Source: Paracentrotus lividus (lineage: Eukaryota > Echinodermata > Echinoidea > Camarodonta > Echinidae). From it: a stretch of 64,000 nucleotides of DNA. The notes beneath the pieces are model-generated. The model ran no database searches. It was not told where the DNA came from and saw only the letters and a program-made list of their open reading frames with translations. Shown here piece after piece: positions 1 through 11,769 of the stretch. The stretch is taken from positions 28,762,367 to 28,826,366 of the forward strand of contig CALNVZ010003433.1 in assembly GCA_940671915.1 (NCBI GenBank). The letters run 5' to 3'. The position numbers were made by a program, and so were the translations under genes. Position 1 is the stretch's first letter, and the number at the start of each line of letters is the position of its first letter.

Positions 1-1411
1 ATATATATAAAATATCCTTTTATCTATCTACACATTGATGATACATAGTAGATCCTACATCAATTTCTATTCAATTCATTTCATATCCTTATTTTTTCCA
101 ATATAATTTGTATATATATACTTTTACATACTTTTACATTTTATTTATATTTACTCACAGAAGCGTTAAACATGTTTAAAATAATTTGGTCACAGGTCAA
201 ACTTAGAATAATTCAATGACTATGTAAAATAATCATAAAAACATTTTTATGACTTCTTTTTCCTCTTTCTCTCCCACGCTCATTGTTAACTTTGTCCAAA
301 GCAAAATTATAATACAAAATGATACCAATTTATTTTCGTAATGTTCCAGCTTGATCATGCATACAAAAGCAATCCTGAATATGAATGCCCCCAAAAACTG
401 CAAATCATAATCTGAGATTTATTAATGCATACCGAATATTTTAAGAATGCATTATGTTACGATTGTGGAATAATCTACCTTTTAAAACAGAAGAATAACC
501 AATCTACACAAATTTTAAATGTAATTAAAAAAAATATCTTAAGTTCCTCTCCTGCTTCCTATGCCACCAAGTACGTTTCACTTTTTACTCACTTTTCCCA
601 CATATAATCTGTCTCTTATATGCTTTTCATCTTCCTCAGAATATAAATAAGTCTGGCAATATCTTTTCACATGTATTATCCATTGTAACTGCACAATTTC
701 AACTAGTTTTGTCGATACTATATATCCATTCTAATTCATTGATTTGTTTACTATGTGATGCTAGTATTTTGCTGTGTCATTAATACATTCAATTGTATTC
801 ATTATTGTATACAGTGCGTCCCAAAAAGAACTATTCACTTTTGAAATGGCTGCCAAATAAAAAGTATATTTTTTAGGTAATGAAATTTACATGTATGGGA
901 AGCTCATTATCCCAAATTTCATATGACATCAAAAACTCCGAAAATAAGTCATGCATAAATGAGCAGCGTTCACTTTTGTAAAGGGTATGAATAGGGTGCG
1001 CAGAAATTGCCACCAATTTGTATGAGGAAAGTCATTTGGAGCTTATGGAATTGAGGATGATATGCAGAATTACTGATCAATTATGATGAGTTGGGGTTTG
1101 CTAAGTGACGTTTTGGAATTGGGGATTACATTTTCATGCATGAGTGAACAGGAATATGTATATTTCCTATTGTTGCATTGTAACTTTCCAAGGTTTCTTC
1201 AGTGGTGTGTTAGTGGTAGTCAGGATGGTGTGCAGGGTAAGATTTTTGATCAGTATTGATAATCGTTTTCATGATCTTTTGGATTGTCTGAATGTCTAAC
1301 ATCAGTGATGTTCTTTTTTTCCAACAAACATTTTTTTTAGAGTATTCAATTTACATAATCCCTCCTGGATATTAAGTAATTCAATGAGGAGTTTAGATAA
1401 TCTTACAGTAA
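1..1411. repeat. 1.4-kb duplicated segment, copy 1 (cut by the window edge)
   Basis: This stretch matches 14498-15928 in the same orientation almost base for base, apart from small insertions and deletions mostly in homopolymers. Shared landmarks include CTCTTTCTCTCCCACGCTC, GCATACCGAATATTTTAAG and the CAGTGCGTCCC end of an inverted-repeat element. Similarity stops after CTTACAGTAAT at about 1411. Confidence 0.92.
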
Positions 1412-1450
1412 TAAAGAGAGAAGATTAACCCTGAAATATTGCCTCAAATG

Positions 1451-2714
1451 TCACACACGTGAACCTGCAGAAAAAAATACAAAAAAGTTTATGCCGCCTT
1501 AACCATTGTCTGGTATTATAACTACTTTTTCTGCAAACTAGCTATTAATGTACCTTGGCATCTCACAAATATGAATCCATGAAAAGTTTTTAGTTTGATT
1601 ATTAATTATCAAACAAATTGGTTCACACACGTGACCCACTGGGTGGGGGGGTCGTCATAAAGGTATGATTATTTTACTTATTGGCTGAAATTGATTTTTT
1701 TTCTAGCATTATTTTGCTCCAAAATGGTTCTGCAATAATTTTTGCGAAAAAAAAAAAGAAAAAAAAACAGAGAAATACATAAGAAATCATAAAACAATGA
1801 AATACATAAGGAATTTATTTCGATACCCAAAATTTTCCCAAGCACAATTCTTAGGAATCCGTATAAAGATTATGCAAACACAATAATTAGCATTCCAGAA
1901 GCTTTAGTTTGTCAATTAAGAACCACTAAATTATGATTGTAATGCAATGCATAATATTAGCGTAAATTAATTCATATAAAATTAAATATTATTATTTTTG
2001 GGAAAATAAACAGTGCATTCCTGTAGTTTAGCATCGCACACTACCGCATCGTGCAAATTTTCGGGCGCGCCTCGCGCGATCAACGGCCGAGATCTTATAG
2101 TGAGGGCATCATGGCCCCTCCCTCCCCTCCCCTCCCAGTCTTGACAAGCCTACCTCAAACACCCCAGTGACTGATTTGGGTTGAGTTTATAGAAGTTTTA
2201 CCAACAGCGGATATAGTAATTGCTCCAAATGTACATTTACTGCAATGTATAATATTTTGCATTTTCTGTACAGTTTGCTATATGTCACAACACGGTGACC
2301 ACTAAAAATGTTTTACACACGTGACCCTGACATCACGATATAAATAAGATAGAAAAGAAATTTCAGAAGATGACTCTTATTCCAGTGGCATTTTTTTTTG
2401 TTAAAAAGTCCATATGCATATTTCACAGTAATATGAACTTTTGATCATTTTAAAAAGGCAGAGGAATTTCAAATAATGAATTGAACATTCAAAATCACGG
2501 CGTTTTGTGAAGTCACACTACGTGACCCACTTCTTTTGAACGTCTGACCTTGAAAATGCATATTGTAACTCAAAAAATATTTCCAAATGATAGCCAGACA
2601 AAATATGTCCAGCATAATATAAACATTAAATCAATATAATCTTTAAAAAATGTTAGAGTTTATAGCCTAATTAAAGTCCAAGATTTTTGCATAATTTCGG
2701 TCACACACGTGACC
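1451..2714. promoter_or_regulatory. Cluster of CACACGTGACC motifs
   Basis: The word TCACACACGTGA(A/C)C or a close variant occurs at about 1451, 1623, 2313, 2513 and 2701, with a weaker CACGGTGACC at 2291. The core CACGTG is a palindromic E-box. The motifs lie in otherwise unremarkable AT-rich DNA. They may be relics of a repeat or binding sites; no gene is adjacent. Confidence 0.4.
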
Positions 2715-2737
2715 AAGAATGGTTCCAATAGCTTAAG

Positions 2738-4110
2738 GGCTGTCCCAACAGGGGGAATCGTTGTTTGGCGTCAAACTATGCATGTTAGAACCTGTAAGAA
2801 TCGTGTCAGAATCGTGGTTGACTGAAGATCATATACGTATCTTACGCACTCTGTCTACTGGCGGGCGGTCCAACTCGTCGTAGGCTCGGGGCACGTGCCA
2901 TCAAGTAGCCTGCGTTGCATGTACAATGCATGCACAGGTCCGTTTGGTCCAATTTCTACGATTCCCCAGCGTTTCAGTATTAAGGGTAATGGAAAACTTC
3001 TGACGTCGTAAATGCCAACGTGCCTCGCGAGGTAACCTGCGGCTGCACGATTTTTCCTACAAAATCGCGTTGTGGAGTTGCAACGTTCGAAGTACGGCGA
3101 GTTGTGACGCGCCGCATCACGATAGGCTACGACAAACGACTTTGCTTCCACGCAACAATAGACTAAACAGTAGCTTGTATCTCGGGCCTCGACTTCTCTT
3201 GTCGCAGCTTAAAAGGGCCTGTCCACAGGAAGGCGATCGTTGTGGCGACAACCTGCGAACTAGTTTTTAGTACCCATACGCCACCATGCGCAGGTACAAT
3301 CACCTATAAGATCGTGAAATTATCGGTCGTCTGTCGCAACAAATAAGTTAGCAAAATTCTGTTCGCCGGTTCTGGTTTCTCAACAAGTTAAAACAATAAG
3401 CCGGCGTCAGTTGGGTTGACGTCAATACTGTCAATTGACCGTAGACTGTCTTCTCTTGTCTCGCGGCAAGGTAAGCTATCGTAGAATGTCCGCCCAGATA
3501 GAACATGTTTAGCAAAGCGGAACGGCGGCAGTTGTAAAGGTTGCGCGCCGCTCCAGCTACTTGCACGCCATCGCTGAACCCGAAAGGCAGTGAAATTTAA
3601 GCCGCTACGCTTTGTCGGGCCTAACATTCACCAAAATCATGATTGGCCTCCGCCATTCAGAATACTGCACAGTCGCCGTTGATTTTTGAAATTTTCAAAT
3701 CTCTCACGACCCAATTTATGGTTTGTGCGACTGAGAGGAACTTATCACGAACCTAAAGGCGAACAGGCCGCCATCAGGTTAAAAAACACCACTCGATCGC
3801 CTGTGGTCCAGTCGTAAGGATAGCCACAGTGGCGCAAGTTCATATTTTGGTTGATTTTAAGCTGCGACAAGAGAAGTCGAGCCGCGAAGATGGTCGAGGA
3901 TATTGTAATTATCGGATACCAAAACTAATTGTTAGCCTATTGTTTACGTGGAAGCAGTCGTTGAATAGATAGCCTATCGGTGGACAGAGCGTAGATACGT
4001 TAGTGATCTTCGGTCACTTACGATTCTGAACGATTCTGGCAGGTTTCTAACATGCATAGGTTTGTGCCCACACACGATCGCTTCTGTGGGAACAGGCCAT
4101 ATAAATCACC
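2738..4110. mobile_element. Foldback element with long imperfect inverted arms
   Basis: The left arm (from GGGCTGTCCCAACAGG, through CATGCATGTTAGAACCTG is seen as ATGCATGTTAGAACCTG) matches the reverse complement of the right arm ending GGGAACAGGCCAT. The arms also share TCGACTTCTCTTGTCGCAGC at about 3190-3210 and, inverted, 3860-3880. The element is GC-richer than its surroundings. Open frames within it on both strands are by-products. Superfamily not assigned. Confidence 0.7.
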
Positions 4111-4189
4111 AAAATATGACTTGTTGCACTGTGGCGATCCTTGCGGACTGAAACAGGCGATCGAGTGTTTTCCTCAACCCTTCCGGGGA

Positions 4190-4905
4190 TTTTTGCTCTT
4201 CAAAAAAATTCGTCTCCCCCTAGAAGATGTCCATTTTCGCGTTCATTTCTTCTTACTTTTGGGCCTTTTTTGTTTCATGCGACCACCAAGGCCCCTCAGT
4301 CTTATACTCCCAAGGAACACGTCTGAGGTGGAGATTGTCATTGTTCTTTTAATTAATTCTAGATGTATGGTAACAGGCAATCGACCTTTTTTGTCTATAG
4401 GGAGGGGTCAAAATTTATTTTGATTGGGGTTCAACATTCATTTTATTCATTTTTAATACTATGGAAAATTTCCATCTTCCCGTACATGTATTGTAAAATC
4501 ATAAATCAAATAAATATTACTAAAATGACTATTTACAGCTTGTCAATCAAGGCTTAACAAAATTTATGGGGAAAATGATGATATTTAAGGGTTAAGTTTT
4601 GTTTTTTCAATTTCTTTTTTTTTTCAAGCATATAGGATGGAATAATATTCCGAATTTTCCAGCCAATTTCGTTTTTACTTCAAGCCCTTCTAGACAAGAG
4701 ACGCTAAGCTGTCCCCAGAAATATAGATTACTTAAGAACAAAGATAAAACAGTACACCTCAGTCGCGTTCCTGGGGGTAGGACTGAGGGGGGCTTGAATC
4801 GCCGGAAAACAAAAGGGGCCCCAAAAATGAGAAAAATGAAATGGGCATCATGGGGTTGACAAACCTTTTTGGGGAAAAATGTTGCACAGGTGAAGGGTTC
4901 GAGAA
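4190..4905. mobile_element. Second foldback element
   Basis: The block containing GGCCCCTCAGTCTTATACTC (about 4290) is mirrored by GGTAGGACTGAGGGGGGCTT (about 4776), and CACGTCTGAGGTG by CACCTCAGTCGCG. The outer parts pair less well. No coding potential is recognised. Confidence 0.6.
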
Positions 4906-5109
4906 TGTCCAAGATATAGCCAGGCTCCCGAAAAAGTTAAAAGCAATGAACAAACATATTCAAGAAATTTAAGTAGAGCAAACTCATTCGCTATAAGCGG
5001 AAAAAAAATATTCCACTTTTATGACGGACAGTGTTTATATATTTTTTTATTTGGTAGCAATTCAATTTCAAAAGTGTAGTCTTTATTGGGGCGCACTGTA
5101 TACGTTACA

Positions 5110-6765
5110 GTATTGTAAGATTATTGTATCTGCCATGTTCAGGCAAGCGCGGCCGATTTCATGTCACGATGGGGTGGGGGGGGGGGGACGGAAACCCCGG
5201 AATATAAGTGAAAAGATAATGCACTCTCAAAATTCGGCATACTTCGCACATTAAATTTTATGCAGAAACTAATGAAAATGTCTGCGAGCGCGAGCGCGAG
5301 CCCGAGAATTTTTACCCTTATAATAACATTTGCTTGTTATTTGACATAGTTTTTTAACCACTATTTTAGCTTCAACAGCTATCACTACATAAAAGTATGG
5401 TTAAGCTTAAACGACCCCAGAAAAAATCGAGGGGGGGACACGTCCCCCCCTACCCCCCAGATCGCCGCCATGTTAAGGGACATCAGAATGGTCAGTAATT
5501 CCGTACACGGTGTAATGTTATGTTTCACTGGTCATTCTCGTCAATTTGATTCGTTGACATTGCATTGGCGTTGCTTTATTACGAAGATTAATGTATCTTC
5601 GAGTTTGGAACATTTTCTTTTTGTATTCTTGTCCTATTTTTGAGAAGTCGATGTCTGTAATGACCATACAGTAAGCGATACCCTGATTTGTTTTTTTGGT
5701 TTAATAAGTAATTTTTCGTAAGAGGTTTAGGGCAAGAAATAAGGGTTCTACTGTCTCTGAAACGTATGGGATGCATGGAAGTTATTAAAAATATATCTGT
5801 TCAATGTCTTGCACCAGCCTTTGCCGGATTTGGGATTTCCTCTTTTGATGATATTTATCATAATTCATAGGCTTTCTAGTTGCTAAGCGTCACTAAAAGG
5901 AGAAAGTTGTCCTCATATAGGGTAATGAAAATAATTAAGCAAGGGTAGTTTAAACCAGCTGAAAGGCGATTATTACAATGGATTATATCTAAACATTTTG
6001 GTATAAGAAACTAAGATTCATGGCACAATTTTTTGGATTAGTCCATGTCGTATTAATTAATTGTTAATACCTCTCTGCAAGTATATGGCAATCTCAAATA
6101 TCTGCAAAATGCTTTATTAGACTAATACGCATGTTCTAAAATATCGGGGGCTTTTCAAAACTAGTCTCGTAAAGACTTTAACGTTATGCTCGATAACTGA
6201 TGATCATCAATTGACAATCTTTCTAATGCGTGTAAGATTTTTTGGCCTTAATAATCTAACTTTTACATGTTTGTAATTTCGCCATTTTTTATGAATTCTT
6301 GGATTCAAAATGTGTTTTAGTGCAGTGGTAAACTGTAAGACCCCCAACTTACAACAATTGTTTGGTTTTAAAAAAAAAATGTGTCATGAACCTTGTAAGT
6401 ATCAAAGAAATTCCTGTTTTATTTTTTGTTTATGAAATAAATCTAATCAGTCTGGATGGAAGACTGATTTTTAATCAAATATAATTTTCCTGTATAAAAA
6501 AAAATATATTAATGAGCACCGCAGTGTCATGTATAATTCAATTATCATAACCAGAATGAGAAAGGTTGATTTTCGGTTGTGAAGCTTAGACCTTTCAGTT
6601 TAACATCAAGCCAAGGAAAGGAAACCAATTTGTTAATTTTGTCCGGACTCCTAAAAAGCCAGATTTAACTATAATCAGGATAATAAGACTTACTTTCTTG
6701 ATAAATACAAAACCAAAAGCTAAACAAGAGCAGACGAATGACTTAACCTAAATCGGGGATAGGTG
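5110..6765. other. Intergenic AT-rich DNA, no gene recognised
   Basis: A short GAGCGC repeat lies at about 5284-5303 and G/C runs at 5170-5190 and 5429-5460. Otherwise nothing with coding or structural support was seen on either strand. Confidence 0.6.
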
Positions 6766-6935
6766 ATCAAGAAGGTTTGTCTAGCGGTAACGCTTATTTT
6801 CAAGTTTCCTGGCAGCGCCTACCAAATTGACACTGGTCAAACAAGGTTCGAATATCAGTCAGTCTTTTGGATGATGATGTTGGAGGTTGATTCCCAGCAC
6901 GTAGATGGTCATAGGCCTAAATTATTGATACACGT
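6766..6935 (+). mobile_element. tRNA-derived SINE-like sequence
   Basis: An A-box-like TTGTCTAGCGG (6777-6787) followed 58 nt later by a B-box-like GGTTCGAAT (6845-6853) has tRNA promoter spacing. The downstream part (TTGGATGATGATGTTGGAGG) resembles the tail of the unit at 27975. It is not a functional tRNA: the cloverleaf cannot be closed. Confidence 0.5.
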
Positions 6936-6978
6936 CCTTTCACAGCATATTTACTGTAAAAGAAGCGAATGCTTTCTC

Positions 6979-8450
6979 TCAAGGGGTTGTCTTCTTTGCA
7001 ACAATGGAGCGCTTCATGATCCTCTTTCCCCTGCCTACGACTGGAACAACGGGTGAGTTGCAGTTATTTTAAAATAAAAAGAGAAAAGGGGGACAAAACG
7101 GAAAGAAATGTAGCTAGACTTTCATACCATCCTAACCCCCTCCTGCGCCTTTGGATCTGCCATTGGTTTTATATTAGATTTTATATTCAGATTTACCAGT
7201 CTGCCGGTCATATTAGATAATTATACCAGTGGTTTGATGAAAGCAATCAAATAATAAAATATTAGTAGGCAGCATTTTTAAACTTCAAACCTTTCTTCTT
7301 TCATTTGCCATCAAATGCAAAAATGTGAAGCATAGTTAAAGCAAGAAGTATTTAAAATAAATGGTAAAAACGAGTTTGCTCCGGATGAGTGGGTCGAATA
7401 AGGACGGAAGCAAACAAACTTGCCTCAGAAGGGAGGATTCATTAGCACTTCTTATACGTTCTTTGAATAAACTTCATTCATGAGTATCTGACTATATAGC
7501 GGCCCAAAGTACAATGGCGAGTCATTTTGAGTACAATCAATAAAAACTTGATTTCGTTGTATTCCAAGAATATTAATGGCAGTGAGGTAACAACATAAAT
7601 ACAATCATGTTAGCATTAAACAAATTCAGTTTACTTCGTCAGACTGGCTTTTATGGTCTTGGGCTGTTCTTCGAATTAGATGGACCTATAGGCCATGTAG
7701 GCCGTTCTTTGAATCATGGTGGCTAGATGAAAGCGGTTTCTTGTAGATTGCCAACTTTTAAAATGATCTAGGCCCTGTGATATGCACAGTATGCAAGAAT
7801 GGCGCCATTGGCTTTTCAATTCATGTTTGAGGCGCACTTGCAGTTTGCCTTCAGGGTTAACCATTAATACACAAGACGGAACCATGTATAATAAGCGCCA
7901 TTTCCTATTGATTAACTAAATTTAGATCAAATATTGAACTTGTTCCGTTTTTACATTCAGGTCTTCGTCCGAATGTGCCGATATCAAAATTGTCTTCGGA
8001 CATTCGAAACCATGAATCTGTTAACTGAGAGTCAATTGAAAGTCAACCCTGTAGGCTGGAACAAGCAAAACGTTTTTAAAAAGATGAGCAGGATGTGGGT
8101 GTGCGGTGAGTACTAGTGTAAGAATTATTCGAAGAAACTTTTTTATTTTTCTTTCTTTTTCAGTACTTCGTAGTATCTAGTGCGGATTGCAAGTCCAACC
8201 ATAGCACTGCAATGTGACGAGGGTACTATCAGATCACGGAAGGATTGTGTTTAAAGTCGAAATATGTGATGACGTCTCCTCCGAAGAAGAGGGACGTGTC
8301 AACATGGTCAATCCCTATGTGAGGGCAAGCGACCAGACAGCTTTTTTGGGCAACCCTATTGCGCAACAAGGAACCCATGCCTCGTCACTGCCGAATGCTC
8401 CAGCGGATCTACCTGTCTGGAGCCTACACCTACGGATACGCTGAATATGA
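6979..8450 (+). pseudogene. Exon-like segments of an unrecognised gene, possibly decayed
   Basis: Three plus-strand pieces have splice-like edges: ATG at 7003 (MERFMILFPLPTTGTTG) ending at ACGG|GTGAGT; TTACATTCAG|GTCTTCG (7961) to TGCG|GTGAGT (8106); and TTTTTCAG|TACTTCG (8164) to GAAT|GTAAGT (8452). Phases do not agree: joining the first two hits a stop within 22 codons. The third contains two frames that look coding in turn (RGYYQITEGLCLKSKY, then RIYLSGAYTYGYAEYE), as after a frameshift. No family is recognised. Confidence 0.25.
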
Positions 8451-8460
8451 ATGTAAGTAT

Positions 8461-8530
8461 TAGTGGGTGGGTGGGTGTGTGTGTGTGTGTGTGTGTGTGT
8501 GTAGTGTGTGTGTGTGTGTGTGTGCGTGCG
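8461..8530. repeat. (TG)n microsatellite
   Basis: GGGTGGGTGGGTG passes into about 60 bp of TG repeats with one interruption. Confidence 0.95.
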
Positions 8531-8586
8531 TACGTGGCGTTAGATGAGTATGTTAGCCATTACATTAGATGAGTTATGTACCATTC

Positions 8587-10478
8587 CAGTGGCGGATTTA
8601 GGGGGGCCCGAGGGGGCGCGCGTGCCCCCCCTATTGGCAGCGCAAAAAAAAAAAAAAAAAGGGAAAGAGAGAGAGGAGTAAACAGAAGGGGAGAAGGGAA
8701 GGAGAAGGGGGAAAAAGGAAAAGAAAGAGAGGCTGAAAGTAAAAACAGTAAGAAAAAATAAAGAGGAGAATCGAAAGTAAATTAAGAGTTTTTCGCGTCG
8801 CGCTTCGCGCTCCGGCATTACCTGATTAAATCATATATATGAGGATTACGAAAAATTTAAGCCTGTCGCTCTTCGCACGCAACAAAAAGTGCTTAAAATG
8901 CTCTGTTTTCCAAAAAGTTATAAAAAAATAGCTGGCATCGTTTTATTAGTATAATATCTTCTTTATAAGCAGTAATTACGCTTAAAAAGCACTGTTTTAG
9001 GTTGGTCTATCTCAAATTTTCAAGCTCGCGCTTCGCGCTCGCACTTGTTTAATGAGATAATCTTACTATTACATAGCATAAAAACACTTCAAAATGTACT
9101 GATTTCAGGTTGACATATCTAAATTTTTCAAAGCTCGCGCTTCGCGCTCAGCATTGTTTAATGAGATAAGTATTTTCTTTTAAGAGGTTTAGCACAAAAA
9201 CGCTTAAAATTAAATGTTTTCAAGTTGATATATCAACAATTTTCGGCTCGCGCTTACGCTCGGCATATTTTAATGAGATGTGTATCTTCTTTTAATAAGC
9301 ATGGCATTAGAAAACGCTTAAAAAAGCAACTGTTTTCAGGTTGATATATCTAGAATTTTCTGCTCGCGCTTCGCGCTCGCATTGTTTAATGAAGTTATGT
9401 TCTTCTTTAAGAACATAGGCATTAAAACTTTTAAATGCACTGTTTTCAGGTTGATATATAAAAATTTCCGGCTCAGCGCTTTGCGCTCGCATTGTATAAA
9501 TATGTATCTTTATAGCAATGGCGTTTAAAAAAAAAAAAAAACGCTTAAAAATGCAGCTGTTTCAAAGGTTGATATTCAAAATTTTCGGCTCGCGCTTCGC
9601 GCTCTCATTTGTTTAATAAGAAGCATCTTCCTTTGAAATGCCATAGCAGACAAAAATAACCTTTTAAATCCATTGTTTTTAGGTTGATACATCCTAAATT
9701 TTCCAGCCTCGAGCTAGCGCTCGCATTGTTTAATAAGATAATATGGTATCTTCCTTATAAAGACGCCTATAAAAATAAATTGTTTTCAAGGTTGATATAT
9801 TATTTAAATTTTCGGGCTCGCAATTCGCGCTCGCATTGTTGAGTGATATGAAATTATGATGCTTCCTTATAAACATAGCATAAAAAAACGCTTAAAAAAT
9901 GCCATTGTTTCTGGTTGAATATAATTTATTATCAAAATTTTCGGCTCGCGCTTCGTGCTCGCATTGTGTAATGAGATAAGTATCTCTTTAAAAAAGCTAG
10001 AACAAACAAAAATTAAATGCAGTGTTCTTTAGGTTGATTATTCAGATCTAAAATTTTCAGCTCGCGCTTCGCGCTCGCATTGTTAGTGAGATTGATAAGT
10101 ATCTTTCTTATAACATAGCATAAAACGCTTAAAATACATTGTTTTTCAAGGTTGATTATAATTTCATTTAACCCTCAACAATTTCTGGCGATCTCTTCGC
10201 GCTCACATTGTCTAATGAGATAAGTATCTTTTTAAAAGCATCAGCACAAAAAAACTTTAAATTGCCTTTTTTCAAAGGTGAATATATCCAAATTTTTGGT
10301 CCGCGCTTCCGCGCTCGCATTATTTATTAAATACATTCGCTTGTTCAATAGGTCCTATAACAGCCACCCCCGCCAGCCTCGCGGCGCTTAGCTTTTTCAA
10401 AACCGCTGATCTAAGAATTGGGGTGGAAAAAAATTCTCGCCCCCGACCCCCTATCCGGCGATGCTGGATCCGCCCCTG
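8587..10478. mobile_element. DNA transposon-like element carrying a satellite array
   Basis: Inverted ends CAGTGGCGGATTTAGG and (reverse) CAGGGGCGGATCCAGC bound the element. The flanks ACCATTC and ACCATCT may be a 7-8 bp target duplication, as for hAT elements. Inside are a purine-rich tract (8643-8790) and the tandem array at 8790-10340. No transposase is present. Confidence 0.75.
8790..10340. repeat. ~115-bp tandem array with GCTCGCGCTTCGCGCTCGC core
   Basis: About 13 units. Each has a near-palindromic core GCTCGCGCTTCGCGCTC, then ATTGTTTAATGAGATAAGTA, then AAAACGCTTAAAA, then GTTTTCAGGTTGATATAT. Cores occur at about 8793, 9025, 9130, 9245, 9362, 9471, 9588, 9706, 9815, 9946, 10059, 10188 and 10300. 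Units differ by many small indels. Short open frames across them are by-products. Confidence 0.93.
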
Positions 10479-11769
10479 ACCATCTAACGTTAGAATGAGT
10501 ATGGTTACCATCTACGTTAGATGAATATGTTTAACTTCTACGTTAGATGAGTATGTTACAAATTACATACATTAGATGAGTATGTAACACATCTACGTTA
10601 GATGAGTATGTTACCATCTACGTTAGATGAGTTATGTTACCATTCTACGTTATGTATTGATATTATGTTACTTCTACGTTAGATGAGTATGTTACAATCA
10701 GTAAGATGAGTATGTTACCATCTACGTTAAGATGAGTATGATACCATCTACGTTAGATGAGTATGTTTACATCTAAGTTATGATGAGTATATTAACCATC
10801 TATCGTTAGTGAGTATGTTAACATCTACGTTTTAGATAAGTATGAAATACCATCTACGTAATATGGAATAACGTTACCATTTAACGTAATATGAGTATGG
10901 TTACCATCTACGTAAGACGAGTAATGGATACGCATCTAACGCTATGTTACCAATCTAGTTAGATGAGTATATTAACCATCTAACGTTAAATGATAAGTTA
11001 ACAATCTACGCTACAATGAGTATGTTACCATCTAACGTTAGATGAGTATAATTACGCATCCTACGTTAAATGATTAAGTTAACCATGTACGTTAGAAAAG
11101 TATGTTACCAATCTACGTTAGATGATTTGTTAACATCTACCTTAGATGAATATTGTCACCATCTACGTTGATGAGTAACGTTTACCATATACGCTACCAT
11201 CTCGTTAGATGAGTACCCACCGTCTACGTTAAGATTTGAGTATGTTACAAAGTACGTTAGATGAGTATGTTACAAATGTACGTGAGATGAGTATGTTAAC
11301 ATCTACGATAGAATGAGTATGTTACCATCTACGTTAGATGAGTATGTTAACATCTACGTTAGATGAGTATGTTAACTCTAACGTTACATGAGTATGTTAC
11401 CAATCTACGTTAGATGAGTAAGGGGGGGGGGGGGTTTAACATCTACGATAGATGAGTATGTTTCGCATCCTACGTTAGATGAGTATGTTTCCATCTACGT
11501 AGAATGAGTATGTTAACATTACGTTAGAATGAGTATGTTACCATCTACGTTAGATGAGTATGTTAACATCTAGGATAGATGAGTATGTTACCATCTATGT
11601 ATAGATGAGTTGTTAACATCTACGTCAACGTATGTTTTCCATCTACGTTTAGATGAGAATGTTAACATCTATGAGTATGTTAACCGTATGTATACTAGAT
11701 GATTATGTAAAGCATTTACGTGAGAGGAGTATGTTACGCATATAAGTTAGTGATTATATTGTCGTCTAA

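Larger units (their letters stand above)
812..5098. mobile_element. CAGTGCGTCCC inverted-repeat element, broken copy
   Basis: The left end (CAGTGCGTCCCAAAAAGAAC) starts at 812 after TA. After ~600 bp the family sequence is lost. A degraded right end, with TTTATTTGGTAGC, AAAAGTGTAG and GGGGCGCACTG then TA, occurs at about 5040-5098. The simplest reading is one element whose interior now holds later insertions, including the foldback elements at 2738-4110 and 4190-4905. The pairing of these ends is inferred. Confidence 0.5.
8540..11760. repeat. 25-bp minisatellite, split by a transposon
   Basis: Units of the form CATCTACGTTAGATGAGTAT plus GTTAC run from 10479 to about 11760 (roughly 50 copies). 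Two degraded units also lie at 8540-8586, on the other side of the element at 8587-10478. The unit has a 6-bp inverted repeat (CATCTA / TAGATG) around CGT. Many units carry single-base insertions or losses. A 13-base G run interrupts at about 11432. Confidence 0.93.

Noticed and set aside
6766-6935. Functional tRNA gene
   Set aside because: A- and B-box words are present but the arms do not pair; a SINE relic fits better.
8790-10340. CRISPR-like repeat array
   Set aside because: Units are ~115 bp, diverged and have no unique spacers, and the genome is eukaryotic.
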